64,000 nucleotides of DNA, from contig NC_037669.1 in assembly GCF_003255815.1 (NCBI RefSeq), forward strand, positions 55,158,328-55,222,327, read 5' to 3'. Under the pieces are notes generated by a model, which did no database searches, had not been told where the DNA came from, and worked only from the letters and a program-made list of their open reading frames with translations. The position numbers and the translations under genes are program-made. Of this stretch, positions 10,047 through 22,700 are shown in pieces. The DNA comes from Theropithecus gelada. Its lineage: Eukaryota; Chordata; Mammalia; Primates; Cercopithecidae. Every line of letters starts with the position of its first letter. The first letter of the stretch is position 1.

Positions 10047-12648
10047 CTAAAGGAGAGACCAAAGAGCAATGCACAATGATAAGAACCGAGGAGGCAGAAC
10101 TCCCAGGAGAGGGCAGCCAGCCACTCAGGTCAAGGCCCCTGCTGGACAGTGGCCCTGCTGTGGGACTCTGTGGGTGTTCTGGTCCATAAATGGTGTGGGT
10201 GGTACAGAGGCCTTGGCAGGGCCTGGCAGATGCACTTGGACCGGGGGAAGGCAGGAAGGGATTTCCTTCCTGGGACTGACTGCCAGGGTTAAGCCAGCAA
10301 TTTTTGTTGTTGTTGTTTGTTTTTTGAGACGGAGTCTTGCTCTGTCACCCAGGCTGGAGTGCAGTGGCACAATCTCGGCTCACTGCAAGCTCCGCCTCCC
10401 GGGTTCCCGCCATTCTCCTGCCTCAGCCTCCCGAGTAGCTGCGACTACAGGCACCCACCACCACACCTGGCTAATTTTTTGTATTTTTAGTAGTGACACA
10501 GTTTCACCGTGTTAGCCAGGATGGTCTCGATCTTCTGACCTCGTGATCCGCCCACCTTGGCCTCCCAAAGTGCTGGGATTACAGGCGTGAGCCACCACAC
10601 CCGGTCAGGCCAGCGATTTTTCAAACTATCGTCAAATTCAACATGTGTGTTCTCAAGTGGTTAAAAAGGATAAATTGAAATGGTACCCTCTCCACTCTTC
10701 TAAGATTCCCAGGGAGAGACGCTAACAGGGAAGGACAGCTGCGGGAGAGATGACTTGGGCACAGGGAGAATAATGAACAAAGCAGGAACATAATGGAAGG
10801 CAAAGGAATCACATTTTTTAGGAGAGGCACCCAAAAATACTGGTTCAGAACTAGAGGTGTGGGCAGCCTAGAGGTGTGGGCAGCCACTGTCTGGTCTAGA
10901 GCCTCCCTTTGCTGAGAAGCTGTGAGGGTCAAGTCTTAAGCCTGAGATGGGCACAGGCAGGAGGCTCCTGACCCCACCCAAATCCCCACCTCCATGAGCA
11001 ATTATCTTCTTCCTTTCAGCCAGTGCCTAGCCTAGGGGCCTCCAGGAAGCACACACCAGGCTTCTGTTTCTGTGGTGATTCCCAAAGGCCTGGCCCATGA
11101 GCCCCTCCCTCAGAGAAATCCCCACTTGGCATCCCACGAGCCCTGTCAGTTTCTTTTCTCTGTGTGCCCAGGCAAGGAGCTTCCCCGCACAAGGAGAGGG
11201 TTGCCCAGGTCGGTTCAGTATGAAAATATTGTGTTACATAAGATTAAACAGGTGTTTTCACTGCAGACTTTGTAGTCTTTAATATGCTAATATGTTCCTC
11301 AAACCTCCAAGGTGAGGTGGGGAGATGACACAATCATGTTTAACTAATAGGCCTGGGGTTTTTGCTTTGGACACATCAGTGTCTGGATTGTCTCGGGGGT
11401 GGTAAACGAAAGGTCCTGAAGACGAACGCTGCAGTTGAGGAGAGCCTCTTGTCTACATGGAGAGATGCCAAGGGCTCAAACTCAGACACTACTTGGCTCA
11501 ACCCCACCCTCTGCAGGCAGATCTGGTCTGCTTTGTGGGGGTAGGGAGATTACAGGGAGGGTAGAATGTCCCCGAGCTCCGGGCAAGTCCCAAAATGAGA
11601 GGCTACAAAGAGGCTTCTTTAAGCACTGATTTCAATGCCAAAGTCACCGCCTCTGAGGAAGTTCATGGGGCCCTCTGAGGAATAGGCTTAGAGCTCTACA
11701 GCCCTGGCAGATGCGGTAAGTGTTCAGAAGAAGAGATTTGGAAGGGGAGAGGAGCAGCTGAGACGGAGGAACAAAAGGAGGAGGCGCGAGATAAGATGCC
11801 CAGGAAGGAAGCAGCCTCACGAGGGTGAGAAAGATGAGAAACACACTTTGGGAAAATGGGGGAGTGGGGGCCAAAGAGAAGGAGCTGGCACTGTGGGACA
11901 GCTTCCATGCTGGGCTTCTGGACTCATTCTCCTAGTGAGGCAGCACGCTTGACACCAGGAGACTCAAGGTGAAGCACATCACCCAAGGTCACCCAGGGAG
12001 TAAGGGGGCCAACTAGGGAACACACTCAGGGCCGACTCCAGACCTGCATGTGATGAAAACAGGCACTAACAGGTAAGGCCTGTGGAGAGTGGCTGACAGG
12101 ATGGGGGCGCAGAGGTGGCGACGGGCATGGGGTAGAGAGTACTGAGCACATGGGAAGAAGAAGGAAGAGCAGGTCCAGAGGAGAGGGGACCTGGAGGCAA
12201 CTATCAGGGGCAGGACCCTGCTGCCAGGCGCCCTGACATTGAAAAGTGGCTGAAGGGTGTGATGGGAGGGTGAGGAAGAGAAGTGCTGCTGTATTTTAGC
12301 TGCAGAGACGAGGGGCACAGAAAAGACTTATAAGATGGTTCCAGAACTGAGCAGAGAAAACGAATGGCCTGTGAGAGGAAAGATCACAGGCAGCCAAGAA
12401 GCTTTGTAACTGCTCACCCCGACGTGTGGGCTTGTATTATCTCCACGGCACAGGCCCACGAGGCCCAGAACAGACAGCTACTGTGTGGGTGCTTGTCCTG
12501 CCATGCTGCCTCAGGAGGACAGGACAGGGGGCCACATCCCTGCATACCTGGGGCAAGGAGCTGTCCCTAAAACATGGAACTCAGACAGGCCACCCCCTGC
12601 CCCTCTTTCAGTGCTGAGCTGTGCCCACAAATCATAGGTGGCACTCAC
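10047..12648 (-). other. MTMR14: MTMR14 intron 13
   Basis: 2.6 kb: one full-length Alu (10301-10606), a 17-bp perfect tandem duplication (10851-10884), otherwise unique sequence with no exon-like signal. Confidence 0.8.
10301..10606 (-). mobile_element. Alu, full length
   Basis: Complete reverse Alu; flanks gccagcaattttt and gccagcgattttt are a target duplication with one change. Confidence 0.95.
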
Positions 12649-12685
12649 CTCCTCCCCTTTGCTGAGCCGATCTACCAACATGTGC
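12649..12685 (-). CDS. MTMR14: MTMR14 exon 13 (37 nt), residues 376-388
   Basis: The shortest coding exon of the gene: one base completing G376 plus HMLVDRLSKGEE. The acceptor is a long pyrimidine run ending ttcag, the donor gtgagt. At 37 nt it is close to micro-exon size. Skipping it would shift the frame (37 is not divisible by three). Confidence 0.95.
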
Positions 12686-12931
12686 CTGAAAAAAAGAGGG
12701 CGGAGAGGCAAAGTCAGCAGCACCAAGATGACAAGGCCAAGAGGACAGGGTCACCAGACACAGACTGTGTCACTGGCACCAGCATGGCAGATGGGGCCTG
12801 ATCAGCAGCTTTGGTCCTTCTCAAGGGGTAGAATTATCCTTACCTCCAACCCCTGTCAAGGGAGCCACCACACAACTCACATACAGAAACTGTTACCAAG
12901 GCCCCAAAACCCGACTCCTGCAAAGGCTTAC

Positions 12932-13008
12932 CCAAAGAGGAACCAGTCATAGGCCACAGTGAGGTAGAGGATCTCAGCAGGCTTCAGGGACGTGTGGATG
13001 AGCCCATC
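12932..13008 (-). CDS. MTMR14: MTMR14 exon 12, residues 351-375 plus two bases of G376
   Basis: The exon encodes DGLIHTSLKPAEILYLTVAY and DWFLF, then GG. The acceptor is cttccag and the donor gtaagc. It is the segment immediately after the catalytic loop and continues the phosphatase fold. Introns on both sides are under 250 bp, so exons 11 to 13 form a compact cluster of small exons. Confidence 0.96.
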
Positions 13009-13223
13009 CTGGAAGAGACCACAGGAGATGTGACAGAGCCCTCTTCTTGTCCCCAGGAGCTAAACCATAACCAGACCCAGTGACAACGCAAGCTGACGAA
13101 CACCCTGAAGGACAGGGTTAAACACATCTGCTCTGAGCAATGGCATCCCCTGCCTCAACCTGTCTGGAGACAATCCTAACACACCCAAAGAGCAGAGCGT
13201 GGTAGGGGCCCACTCATACTCAC

Positions 13224-13309
13224 AGCCCATAAGGAAAGGCGCAGGAGGGAGATGAAGAGGGGGGTCCGATCCCAGCCTGAGATACAGTGTACCAGCAGCC
13301 CGCTGTCAT
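13224..13309 (-). CDS. MTMR14: MTMR14 exon 11, catalytic loop, residues 322-350
   Basis: AT completes D322. The exon then encodes DSGLLVHCISGWDRTPLFIS and LLRLSLWA. It carries the Cys-X5-Arg protein tyrosine phosphatase-like signature CISGWDR. By my exon count the nucleophile is C330 and the phosphate-binding arginine R336, matching the numbering of the human enzyme. R336Q is, to my knowledge, a reported inactivating change in centronuclear myopathy; here the Arg is intact. The acceptor is tgagtag and the donor gtgagt. Length 86 nt, ending in phase 0. Confidence 0.97.
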
Positions 13310-14641
13310 CTACTCAGGAACCACAGGAGAGGATGCCCAGGAGAGAATCAGACATGGGCCGATGAGCAGGGAAGTACCACCACCCTGGCCTGGTGGAGAG
13401 AGCCAGGCCCCACCAGCTTCTGTCTTCCCCAGTGGCCTCCCCACGGCTCTTCTCCAGCCTAGTCCTAGAACGGGGTGAGTGGCAGGCATCTGGCTTTGTA
13501 GCCTCCTTTCTTCCTTTCTGGCTATAGTTCTCAGTGTACTTCTGGGGACACAGTGCAGCCTGCACAGTCCACTTCGCGCAGGTCATTTAGGCAGGGCTGA
13601 CATCCCTACCCAGTTTCTCAGAGGGCACTACAAGTATTTTTTTGGGGGCGGGGAGTGGGCAGTGTGCAGGGCTGCATGAGTTGCAGGACAATGACTATCC
13701 CTGGCCAACTCCAACCACATGCTAGTACTACCTTCCCCATCCTCTAGTTTCTACAGCACCCAATATGCCAGACACACATTTCCAGAAGTGCTTTGAGGGG
13801 TAGGTACTGCCCCCAGCTAGAGAACCAGTGCCTGGCTCCAAGGGCTGGCATGTGACTTTGTGGCAACTCTCCCTCCAGTGACTAGTTCAAGGATGGGCAC
13901 TTAACCCAAACTGGGCCAATGAGCATGAGCTCAGACTTTTACTGGAACTCCAGAGACTGAGGCAGTCTCCCCTGGTGGAGCTAAGATGGCGGAAGACAGG
14001 TCTGGAATGGCTGCCAGCCATGAGGCCAAGACAGTGGTTTTGAGAAACAGAGAAAGATTCTTTATGGTGTTCACCTGGCTCTGTTCTTGGGCCTTCTTGG
14101 TTCCATAAGCCAATGCATTTCCATTAGTTTGAGCAAGTGCAACTCCTACAGAAGTCCTGATTGCTACCAGGGATTTAGAGTCCGTCTGCTCTAGAGACAT
14201 TGAGCAAGCCAGGCCCATCCCATCAAAACAGCCAAACTGGGTGGAGGACTCTGGAGAACAGGGCCTCTACAGGCTGTGTGCATCCGCTGAGCAGCCAGGA
14301 TTGATTCTCTCATCTCATGCCTCATCTTTCTGAATGAGAGGCCCATCCTGGCCCCACACACAATGCTGATGAGCAATGCTGAGCCAGTGTGAAAATACCC
14401 TGTGCATGGCAGAGATGGTAATGAGTTCTTAATTTTGTTTTCCAGGATTTTGAGGACATGGAATAAAGCCACCAATGGACAAATCCCACCCAGCCTCTGG
14501 GATTCTAGGAACTCCCCAAATCCCTCTCCCACAGTGCAAAAGTTAGGTGTGCGACTCCAACAAACATACAGTTGAGGCAGAATGAACTGGGAACTCCCCA
14601 AGGGTGCAGTGGCTCGAGGGATCTGGAGGAGACAGACTCAC
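13310..14641 (-). other. MTMR14: MTMR14 intron 10
   Basis: 1.3 kb. About 13850-14210 resembles an old interspersed repeat (phrases such as 'gggccaatgag' and 'tttactggaactcc'), but I cannot name the family. The rest is unique. Confidence 0.7.
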
Positions 14642-14708
14642 CATCGCTGTTAACTAAGGAAAGCAGCAGCTTCAGGTAGTTTTGTGTTTGTTGCACCAGG
14701 TCCCAACA
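14642..14708 (-). CDS. MTMR14: MTMR14 exon 10, residues 300-321 plus first base of D322
   Basis: The exon encodes CWDLVQQTQNYLKLLLSLVN and SD, then G of the next Asp. The acceptor is ccaacag and the donor gtgagt. The Leu-rich helix (NYLKLLLSLV) lies directly before the catalytic loop. The minus frame stays open into intron 10, but that extension (ESVSSRSLE...) is intronic. Confidence 0.96.
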
Positions 14709-15974
14709 CTGTTGGAGAAAATTGAGAAGAAAAGGGGTCTAAGAATGGACATTAACTCAGATTTAGAATTTAAAGTATTTAAAAAATAAAATGCCCAGAG
14801 TTATTCTGGGGCAACTACACAAGGCCCTTGGTCACAGACCACAGGTTTTGAATCCCAGATAATCTGGGACATTCATATTCCATCTCCAGCAGCTCCTACC
14901 ACCTCTCCCTGCACCCCTCAGCCTGTGGACCCCCTACTCAGTGTGTTCTGACCCAATGTGAGAGTGAGGAACACAAAGGGATGCTGAGGCCAGGGTGATC
15001 CAGAGCCCCCTGCCCACATTAGGGTCCTCTAAGTGCTGGGCTCCTGGTGTGGCTGTCCAGGAATTCAGTACAGGTAAATGAAGAGCCCTGAGGCTGTGGC
15101 CAATGTCTCCAAATGGCCACATAAAAAGATTCATTGCTTCATTTGCCATCACATCATAGAAAGTAAAACATCAACCTTTTCAAACATGCTTCATTTGCTT
15201 TTTATTGCTACTTACTGCATACTATCTTTTGATAAACAATAAATAAGGAGTCTAACAAGGAAAGTCTTTTTAAAAAGGAAGCTCATGAGGTGGGAGATGG
15301 GAAATTAAGCAAAAGTCCTTAAAGATGAGAACCTCTGTCCTAGCCCAAGTGCAAGGTCTAGTCCAGACCCTCTAAGAAACAGCCCACTCAGAATCTGGAA
15401 CTCCATGGAAGGGCCTGACCCAGTTTTGCGGCACCCTCTTCCCTAGCTGGGGCAGCCTCTGTTCTCTTAAGATACAATTGCTTAGCAGTGTTCTGGGGCT
15501 GTGCAGAGAGGACGCATGCCAGCAAGACAGCACTTCCCAGGGGGAGGGGGAACACGGCACCTGTAATTGGAATGGCTTTCCCAGGAATTTAAAACAGGCT
15601 CATTTACCTGACCCTCCCACGCCCCTGGAGAGTTCTGACCCACTTTTAGTGGCTCCAGAGACAGGCGCTGCAGTGCTGTGCTAATAAAGTCATTATCAGT
15701 AGCTGCACAAGGGATCTCTCAACTCATCTGGCTCAACGTGTCAGACACACCATTGCCGATGGAGCAGTGATTCTCACAGGGCAAGGAAAAGCAGGAGAGG
15801 GAGGTAGGAGCTGCACTGCACCAAGCCCAGTGAGCATCAAGTGGGCTGGGGGATGACTGCAGCAGCTGGGGAGGGCAGGCCCCGCTAAGGACTAGAGAGC
15901 TGCGGAGTGCCAGCCAACATGATGGCTGTCTGGAGGAGATGCTGACCATCAGGGAGGGGCAGGAAGTTCCCAGG

Positions 15975-16085
15975 GCTGGGGAGGGCTGGGCTGGTAGAGG
16001 CCCAAGGTCACATGGCTGAGCTGAAGGCTAAATCAAGCCCTGCCAGACTCCAAAGTCCACATTCTTAATCATATGCTACACTGTA
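15975..16085 (-). mobile_element. MIR SINE remnant
   Basis: 'ggcccaaggtcacatggctg' followed by a diverged MIR end. Confidence 0.5.
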
Positions 16086-16164
16086 GTTACTCTTCCTATA
16101 ACACCAGAGTAAGCAGCAGAAGTCTGAGGGGACTGCTCAAAGTGAGGACTGAGGAGATAAGCTT

Positions 16165-16205
16165 TTAAAAAAAAAACAAAAAACAAAAAACAAAAAACAA
16201 AAAAC
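16165..16205 (+). repeat. (A6C)n simple repeat
   Basis: Poly(A) followed by five regular aaaaaac units. Confidence 0.9.
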
Positions 16206-16261
16206 TAGGCTCATGCCTGACTCTCTCATCCTATGTGCATCATGAAGTCTCTGGGAGCTGA

Positions 16262-16475
16262 GTCGAATGCCATGTCTCTGCTTATGTTTCTATGCCTAGA
16301 GTACTCTTTCTCCCAGTTGGCAAACTCCTATTCATCCTTCAAAGGCCCAGCCCAATTATCTTCTCTTTGGGGCTTCTGTGACCACTGCTGTAGACGATGG
16401 TTATGTTGTTGCCTATTTTCCTATTCTAATCTCCATGAGGGCAGAGGCTGCTTTGGCATCTCTAAGGCTTAGTGT
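16262..16475 (+). mobile_element. L2 LINE 3' fragment
   Basis: Sense L2-like phrases: 'actcctattcatccttcaaa', 'ggcccagcccaa', 'tctccatgagggcagagg'. Confidence 0.65.
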
Positions 16476-16984
16476 TCAGGGACTAGGAGGTCACTGCAGA
16501 ATGTTCCTTGCTGCCTGTTCATAGGTGGGGCAATGCTGAGTGCCTGAGGGGCAGCAGCCCCAGAGAGGGGTCTTAGTACACAGAAAGGGCATACCTCTAT
16601 GGAATTCAATTCGGTTACATGGAGGGCAGCAAGACACATGTGTCCTGCCACATGCCTCCTCCTACCATTCATTCATTCATTCAGTGAGCCTCACACTGCA
16701 TGCCTCCTGAAGGGCCTGGCACCAGGCACACAAGGGTGAATATGACCTCAGCCCTCATGGAGTCACAGGACAGGGGAGACAAAGCTAACCACTGCAGGCG
16801 TGCAACTAAAAGGAGACCTCTAGGATGCTGTGCGACCATGTGACTGGAGAGCCGAGCCTGATCTGTAGGGACATCAGGGAAGGCTTCTCAGAGGTAATGA
16901 CATGAGACAGCATAAGCAACAGAGAAAGGAAACATGTGTTTCTGGCAAAGAAAACAGCATGTGTGAACCTGGAGAGGGTCGCCA

Positions 16985-17276
16985 TTTTTTTTTTGAGATG
17001 GAGTCTCGCTCTGTTACCCAGGCTGGAGTGTAGTGGCGCGATCTCTGCTCACTGCAAGCTCCACTTCCCAGGTTCACGCCATTCTCCTGCCTCAGCCTCC
17101 CGAATAGCTGGGACTACAGGTGCCCACCACCACACCCGGCTAATTTTTTGTATTTTTTAGTGGAGACGGGGTTTCACCATGTTAGCCAGGATGATCTCGA
17201 TCTCCTGACCTCGTGATCCGCCTGCCTTGGCCTCCCAAAGTGCTGGGATTACAGGTGTGAGCCACCGTGCCCGGCC
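16985..17276 (-). mobile_element. Alu, full length
   Basis: Reverse AluY/S-type, poly(T) start and ...gtgcccggcc end. Confidence 0.95.
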
Positions 17277-18154
17277 ATGGGATGCCTTCTTAAGGAGCTG
17301 AAGGGAGGCAGTGGGGCTGCAGGAAGATCAGCTGGTCACAAGAACAGGCAAGACCAGACTGCATGGAGCTGGGTAGGCCATGTACAAGCTCTTACATTGT
17401 ATTGTGAGGAAAATGGGAAGTCAGTGGTAGGTTTTAAAGCAGGGGTGACAATGATGGCCCTGCTCTATCATTTCAGTGGTTGCTATCTGAGCACTTCATT
17501 TCTAGTTACTCCTCAGTGAGGCCCCATACTCAGCTGTGAGATGCACTGAGACAGTGGTGGCCTGAGCTAGGCACTGCACGGGAGATGAGGGCAAGAAGGA
17601 TTGCAGTTGCATCTGGGGCAGAGACTAGAGAACCAATGGGAGCTGGTGATGGATGTGGTGGGAGCAAAGAATTCAAGTTTCAGGTGTCAGCATCTGGGTG
17701 AACGGTGGCCATGGCCAACTCTACTCTGGACAGCTTAAGTCTGAGGGGCCACCTGAAGGCACAATGTGTGAAAGAAGATGCAGGTATGGATCAGAGAGGC
17801 CTGGCTGTGGGCTCATGGCATGGACGATGGATAAGATCACCTGGGGAGATGGTGAAAAGGAACAGGGTACCAGCACCCCAGGGCTTTGCCGGCAGAAAGG
17901 GCAGAGCCCACACCCAGTGAAGGAAGAGGATGCTAGGAGCCCCAGTGAGATAAACAGGTTGAGCAACACCGAAGAGGTGGCCTCTTAGGAGGCACCTGCC
18001 TGACTGCTACACTCCAGCCCTGCTGCCTTCACGCCTGGAAGTTTATCAGTGTTCACTTCCCTGAGTTAGCCAGCTAGCAGCCTCTTCATAATTATCATTA
18101 CAATCTGTCTGGTATTTCAGTTCAGGAGTCCCTTTCAAGCAGTGATCATATTTG

Positions 18155-18275
18155 AGCCTGGCACAACTCTGAAATAGGTACTGCCAACACCACTTTCAGG
18201 GGGAAGTGAGGTCATTTGTTCTAGGCCACAGAGCCTTGCAGGAAGGGCCAGGCAAGCTGGGACCTAGATCTAGGG
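18155..18275 (-). mobile_element. MIR SINE remnant
   Basis: 'gaaataggtactgccaacac' then 'gaggtcatttgttctaggcc'; diverged. Confidence 0.45.
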
Positions 18276-19806
18276 CCTGCATCTACTAAGCAGAGTACCT
18301 CCTCACATGCACAGGACCCCTTCCTAAAGAGGTAAACATCCTTGGCGGGACCAGTGCCTGGAACTGTCACATCTCATTTGCTGAGTAGTTCATCAGATCC
18401 AGTTTGTACCTGCATATGGAGAAAAAATGGTGCCGGAAGGGACCAGAAAGAGGGTGGTTTAGGGCAGAGTCTACTTGACCCCTGCATACAGCACATAAAG
18501 AAGGAAACCTGCCGGTTCTTTTATCTACTCAATCTGTCTAGACACAGCCTGGGACATGAGACCACAGCACAGGTAGCCCAAACCTGTTCCTTCTCCAGGC
18601 TTCCAGACCATAATAAACTGGCCTGCTTTCCTTCCCAGTGCTCCCTCTCTTGCAAACACCTGCATAGGGGAGACCTGACATCACCCTACTTCATACACTC
18701 AAACAGTTGCTGTGAGCATAAACGTTGTGATTAGGGGCTGGATATATACAGAGAAAACAAGATGGACTTTGCTGCAATCAGGACAACAGTACTGACATTG
18801 GTGATGGGCTGCTTAACATAGCCAGGTCAGCCTTTCAAAGAGAGAGATCTCAAGGCTAGGTGGGAGCTGTCTAGACCTGGGGACAGGGGAAACTAGCAGG
18901 GAGGGAGAATGTTTTCTGTTGCTCACTGGCTCAGTCTTTCAAGTTCTAGGCTCTGTGCCTGCTTCTGTGCTGGGATACACAAACTGTGGGTCCCTGTCCT
19001 CCAGGATTTCAGGGAAGCAGATCTCTAAATCAGTGACTACAGCTCAGTGGAAAATTCCATGATGGATGTGCCCAGGGGGTTAATGGGAATATAGATGCAG
19101 GCATCCAACTCGCCAGGGATAAGGAAGAGGCAGATCAGGGAAGTCTTCCTGATGCAGACACTTGAGCCAAAGCCTGAAGGGCAGTATGTCAGCCAGACAA
19201 GAGGAAGCTGAGAGGTGGCAGCCAGGCAGAGGCACAGGACATGGGAAAGGTCGCAGAAAAACAAAACTACTTGTTCTGTTTGAAGCAAGTGACAAGCAAA
19301 GCTACTGGCAGCATTCACACTGTGTGGGCTAAGTAAGGGTAGAGAAATGTTTCCAGTAAGACTAGGGGCCCCTTCCATGGTGTGCAGTGACGGAGAAGAG
19401 CATGGTGGAAGTAATTTTAACGTTTCTATAATCAAATGAGGTCAGGCAGCTCTGTACTTCCTCTGGCTGAACACACGTTTAAAAGGAAAAATGTAAAAGT
19501 AACTAAAGCCCAGATCTGGAATAGCAGACTCTATGAGGTCCTCTGGAAACAGAACCCCCTGGTGGATGCAAATCTTTGAATGAGTCACGTTCAGAAAGCT
19601 TTGATTTTCTGGGACATGAGCAAATCAAGAGATAGTTGAACGGACACACAATTCCTCCTTTCTGAGAGGTCAGAGGGCCAAAGGCATCTGAGGGCACAAA
19701 CCAGCCCATCAGGCAAACACATGAGGACCTTGTGGGGCAGACGTCAGGGGTCTTCTTGGTCCCCACTCCCTTATCCTGCCCTCAATGCTTGAGTCAGGTC
19801 CCTCAC

Positions 19807-19881
19807 CTGATACTGGCTCCAGTCAATGTTCAGAGAGTGAGTCAGGAAGTCAGGGATGCTCAGTGGGGCATCAACGTAGTC
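19807..19881 (-). CDS. MTMR14: MTMR14 exon 9, residues 275-299
   Basis: The 75 nt are exactly 25 codons, phase 0 at both ends (DYVDAPLSIPDFLTHSLNID then WSQYQ), so skipping this exon would keep the frame. The acceptor is tccccag and the donor gtgagg. It forms part of the phosphatase domain before the catalytic loop. Confidence 0.96.
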
Positions 19882-20459
19882 CTGGGGACAGAAAGACTCC
19901 TGTGAGATGTGGGTTGGCCACCAGAGGAGGCTAAGGTGATGGGGAAGCTTGCAGTCCTGAGGCTGTGACTACCACAGGCAGCGCTTGCCTTCTCTGGGCC
20001 AGATACCTGTGCTACCTGGGAGTGACAGCTTAAAAATCAATGTGACCAGATCATTACAGCTGAGTAGAGTTTTTTAGTCGGACATTTGATGTTTGTTGCT
20101 GAAACATGCAAGATCAATATGTGTTCAGCTTCCAGCAGGTTTTCCATGGCCTGCCCCTACAGGCTGGGGAAGGCAAAGAATGCTGCCCCCAGCTTTCACA
20201 CAGAGAGTATAGAAAGAAGGGCTTTTCCTATCTTGTTTCTGAAAAATTCCCTTAAACAAAAGACAAATAAAGGGGAGAGGAAAGTATAATGATGAAAATT
20301 TAACATGTATATACAAAGAGAAGAGGGAGAGAAAGAAAAACAATCAGGGAAGAAAGGAAAGAGGGAGTTACTTTCCCCCAAAAGACTGCTTGCTGTTCTC
20401 CTTGGTCTTCCTTTACAAAGAGACATAAGACCCAATTTGATGTATGTTATTGCTCATAC
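19882..20459 (-). other. MTMR14: MTMR14 intron 8
   Basis: 578 bp, Alu-free, AG-rich on the plus strand at 20300-20370; nothing else recognised. Confidence 0.8.
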
Positions 20460-20530
20460 CTGCTTCCAGTTAAATATGAGCCCTTCTGCCATGTAATCCC
20501 GATCTTTATATTCCTTGAAAAATTCACAGC
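20460..20530 (-). CDS. MTMR14: MTMR14 exon 8, residues 251-274
   Basis: GC completes G251, then CEFFKEYKDRDYMAEGLIFN and WKQ. The acceptor is ttttccag and the donor gtatga. The exon ends on a complete codon. Length 71 nt. It is part of the phosphatase domain core upstream of the active site and rich in aromatic and acidic residues. Intron 8 after it is short (578 bp) and Alu-free. Confidence 0.96.
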
Positions 20531-20924
20531 CTGGAAAAGAAGGGCAGAGTTATGACACCTCCCTTCCCAGCCCAAAGTCTTCTGAGATAGCTCTGGCCAG
20601 ACCCAGGTCCCTGAGTGCTGTGTAGAGGGGGCCGCCAGCTCACACTTCTCCAAACTAGTGGCTCCAGTGAGGCCAAGGCTGACATGGGTGGGCAAAAGCC
20701 AGAGGCGAGCCTCTAGAGTCCCTCTGGTTTCCTGGCTGCATGCCTTTTCCACGAGGCACCGTGTGCTCTCAGCCTCTTTGTAACTTTCTCCATCTATGCT
20801 CACTAGTCACCAGTCACTTCCCCCACATTGCAAGTCCCTTTGTCCTACAGGTCTCTGTAGTGCCAATCCCAGTAAACAAACGCATGACTCACAACGTGAG
20901 CCACTGCAGCCTAGCTGCAGAGGA

Positions 20925-21040
20925 TCACTCTTCCTCATCTCTAAAATGGGGGCAAATAATGCTAGCCTTGCAGGCTTTTAGTGAAGACTAAACATCCTAA
21001 CATACTGGAAAGGCCCATGGACAGTGCCTAAAACCTGGTG
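20925..21040 (+). mobile_element. MIR SINE remnant
   Basis: 'ttcctcatctctaaaatggg' followed by a MIR-like tail ('ggacagtgcctaaaacctgg'). Confidence 0.55.
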
Positions 21041-21184
21041 TTCAAGAGACATTGCCATGCCCAACAAAGCAAAGAGGTACTTTTCTATATTATTTGGTGG
21101 AAAAATCGTAAGTAACTCCACCAGGACAAACCCTCAGGAATAGAGAGAGAAACACTGGAGAGAATAGGGCTTTGGCAACATTCC

Positions 21185-21320
21185 CAGCTTAAAATCTCAG
21201 CTTTTTACTTAACACTGTAACGCTGAACAAGTTGTTTAATGTCTCAAAGCCTTGATTTTCTCATTTGTAAAATGGCTGTTTAAGGATGACAGAATACATA
21301 TAAAACACGTAGCACAGCAC
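21185..21320 (+). mobile_element. MIR SINE remnant
   Basis: 'gaacaagttgtttaatgtct' then 'tctcatttgtaaaatggctg', a sense MIR core. Confidence 0.65.
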
Positions 21321-22700
21321 TGATCCAAGTGGCACTCAAATGGCAGCACACCATTGTCATCACACTGCCACTGCAACAAGAGCCCACAGTGCCAGCCCAC
21401 AGCTTGAAGTCAACTACTTTGCTCTGCACTTGGGGTTGGCTGCCTTGGTCACAGAGAATGAGTTGTGCCCCCAGGCTGTGGCCTGCCCCTGCTGAGTCTG
21501 ACCATAGCACAGTGAGCATCTGGTCCTCCAAGAGCTCCTGGTGGCTTCAAGAAATACCGTGGGAGAAGGCACTTGGCTAGCTTGCAGTTATTCTCAGCAC
21601 CTCAATCAGGACCTCTACACAAACTTCAGAGGGCATGTAGCTTTGGCCACACCTCCAAGTCTGGTGAGGTCCCAGAGGCAAGAAAACAATCATCCAAATT
21701 CAGGGGAAGTAGCTGCAAGGATTCACATGGAATGTTGCAGCAATTCTTGGGCCAAGTTCCTGTCTAAGGCCACCTCAGGGAAGATAGAAAAGCTTCCCTG
21801 GAGATCCAGAATTGTCTTTCATTCCATACACACCCTGCACTCTAATCCCCAGGCCTCAAGAAGTCTGGAAACAATCCTCAGTCATTATACTTTAGCCTAT
21901 TCTTGGGAGCCTCACTGGGAGAAAGAAGAATTACAGATCTCAGACAGAGGCCCTGAGTTATGAGCCCAGGTTTAGAAGAGACACCAATTATCTCTCAGAG
22001 CTCTTGTGAAGTGCTGTTTTCCCAACTCTAGCTGCTCAAATCAACACTGCAAGCCTTAGGCTGAGTTCAGACCCACCTATGATACAGAAGCAGTTTTTGT
22101 GAGAAACAGAATTAAAACAGACTCTACTCAGGGCAATGCCTGATGCTCATTACCTGAATAGGCTTCTGAACCACTGTCAGGCAAGAGGAGAGGGACCAAA
22201 AGCAGGATGAGAAGAGCCATTCACTCAAGGAGGAAACAGATTAGATTTGTGCTGCAGAATTTGGGCCCATCTATTTTGGTGTGCTGAAAGAAATGATCCC
22301 AGAATACTTCTCATTTCCAAGGGCCCAAGATAGAGTGACACAGCTAGAACTGAGACTACTGAGTACCTGTTTGAGCCTCAAAGTCATCATAGGGTTCAAC
22401 TGAGATTCCTCAAACAGCATCAAAGTGCAGCTCATGACTTGGTTTGGATAATAGTAATTTTATTTTATTTTTCTTATTATAAAGTAAGAGAAATATGTTT
22501 TTTTTTTTAAAAAAAAAACACAAGAACACAAGTCTATCAAATAAAAAGTGATTCTTCTGTTCCCCTTATTTGGGTGTGTAATGGTGTCTCATCCCATCTC
22601 CAGCTTTTTTATTTTTATTGATCCTCATTACCTTCCCTAACACACATACACTGTCAGATGCAGTACATACAAATTTTGATCTCTTTTGATGTCTTTTTTA

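Larger units (their letters stand above)
14709..19806 (-). other. MTMR14: MTMR14 intron 9 (5.1 kb)
   Basis: Holds a MIR (15975), an (A6C)n run (16165), an L2 fragment (16262), an Alu (16985) and MIR at 18155. About 17380-17900 and 18900-19440 look like worn ancient repeats of unnamed family. 14710-15950 shows nothing recognisable. Confidence 0.7.
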
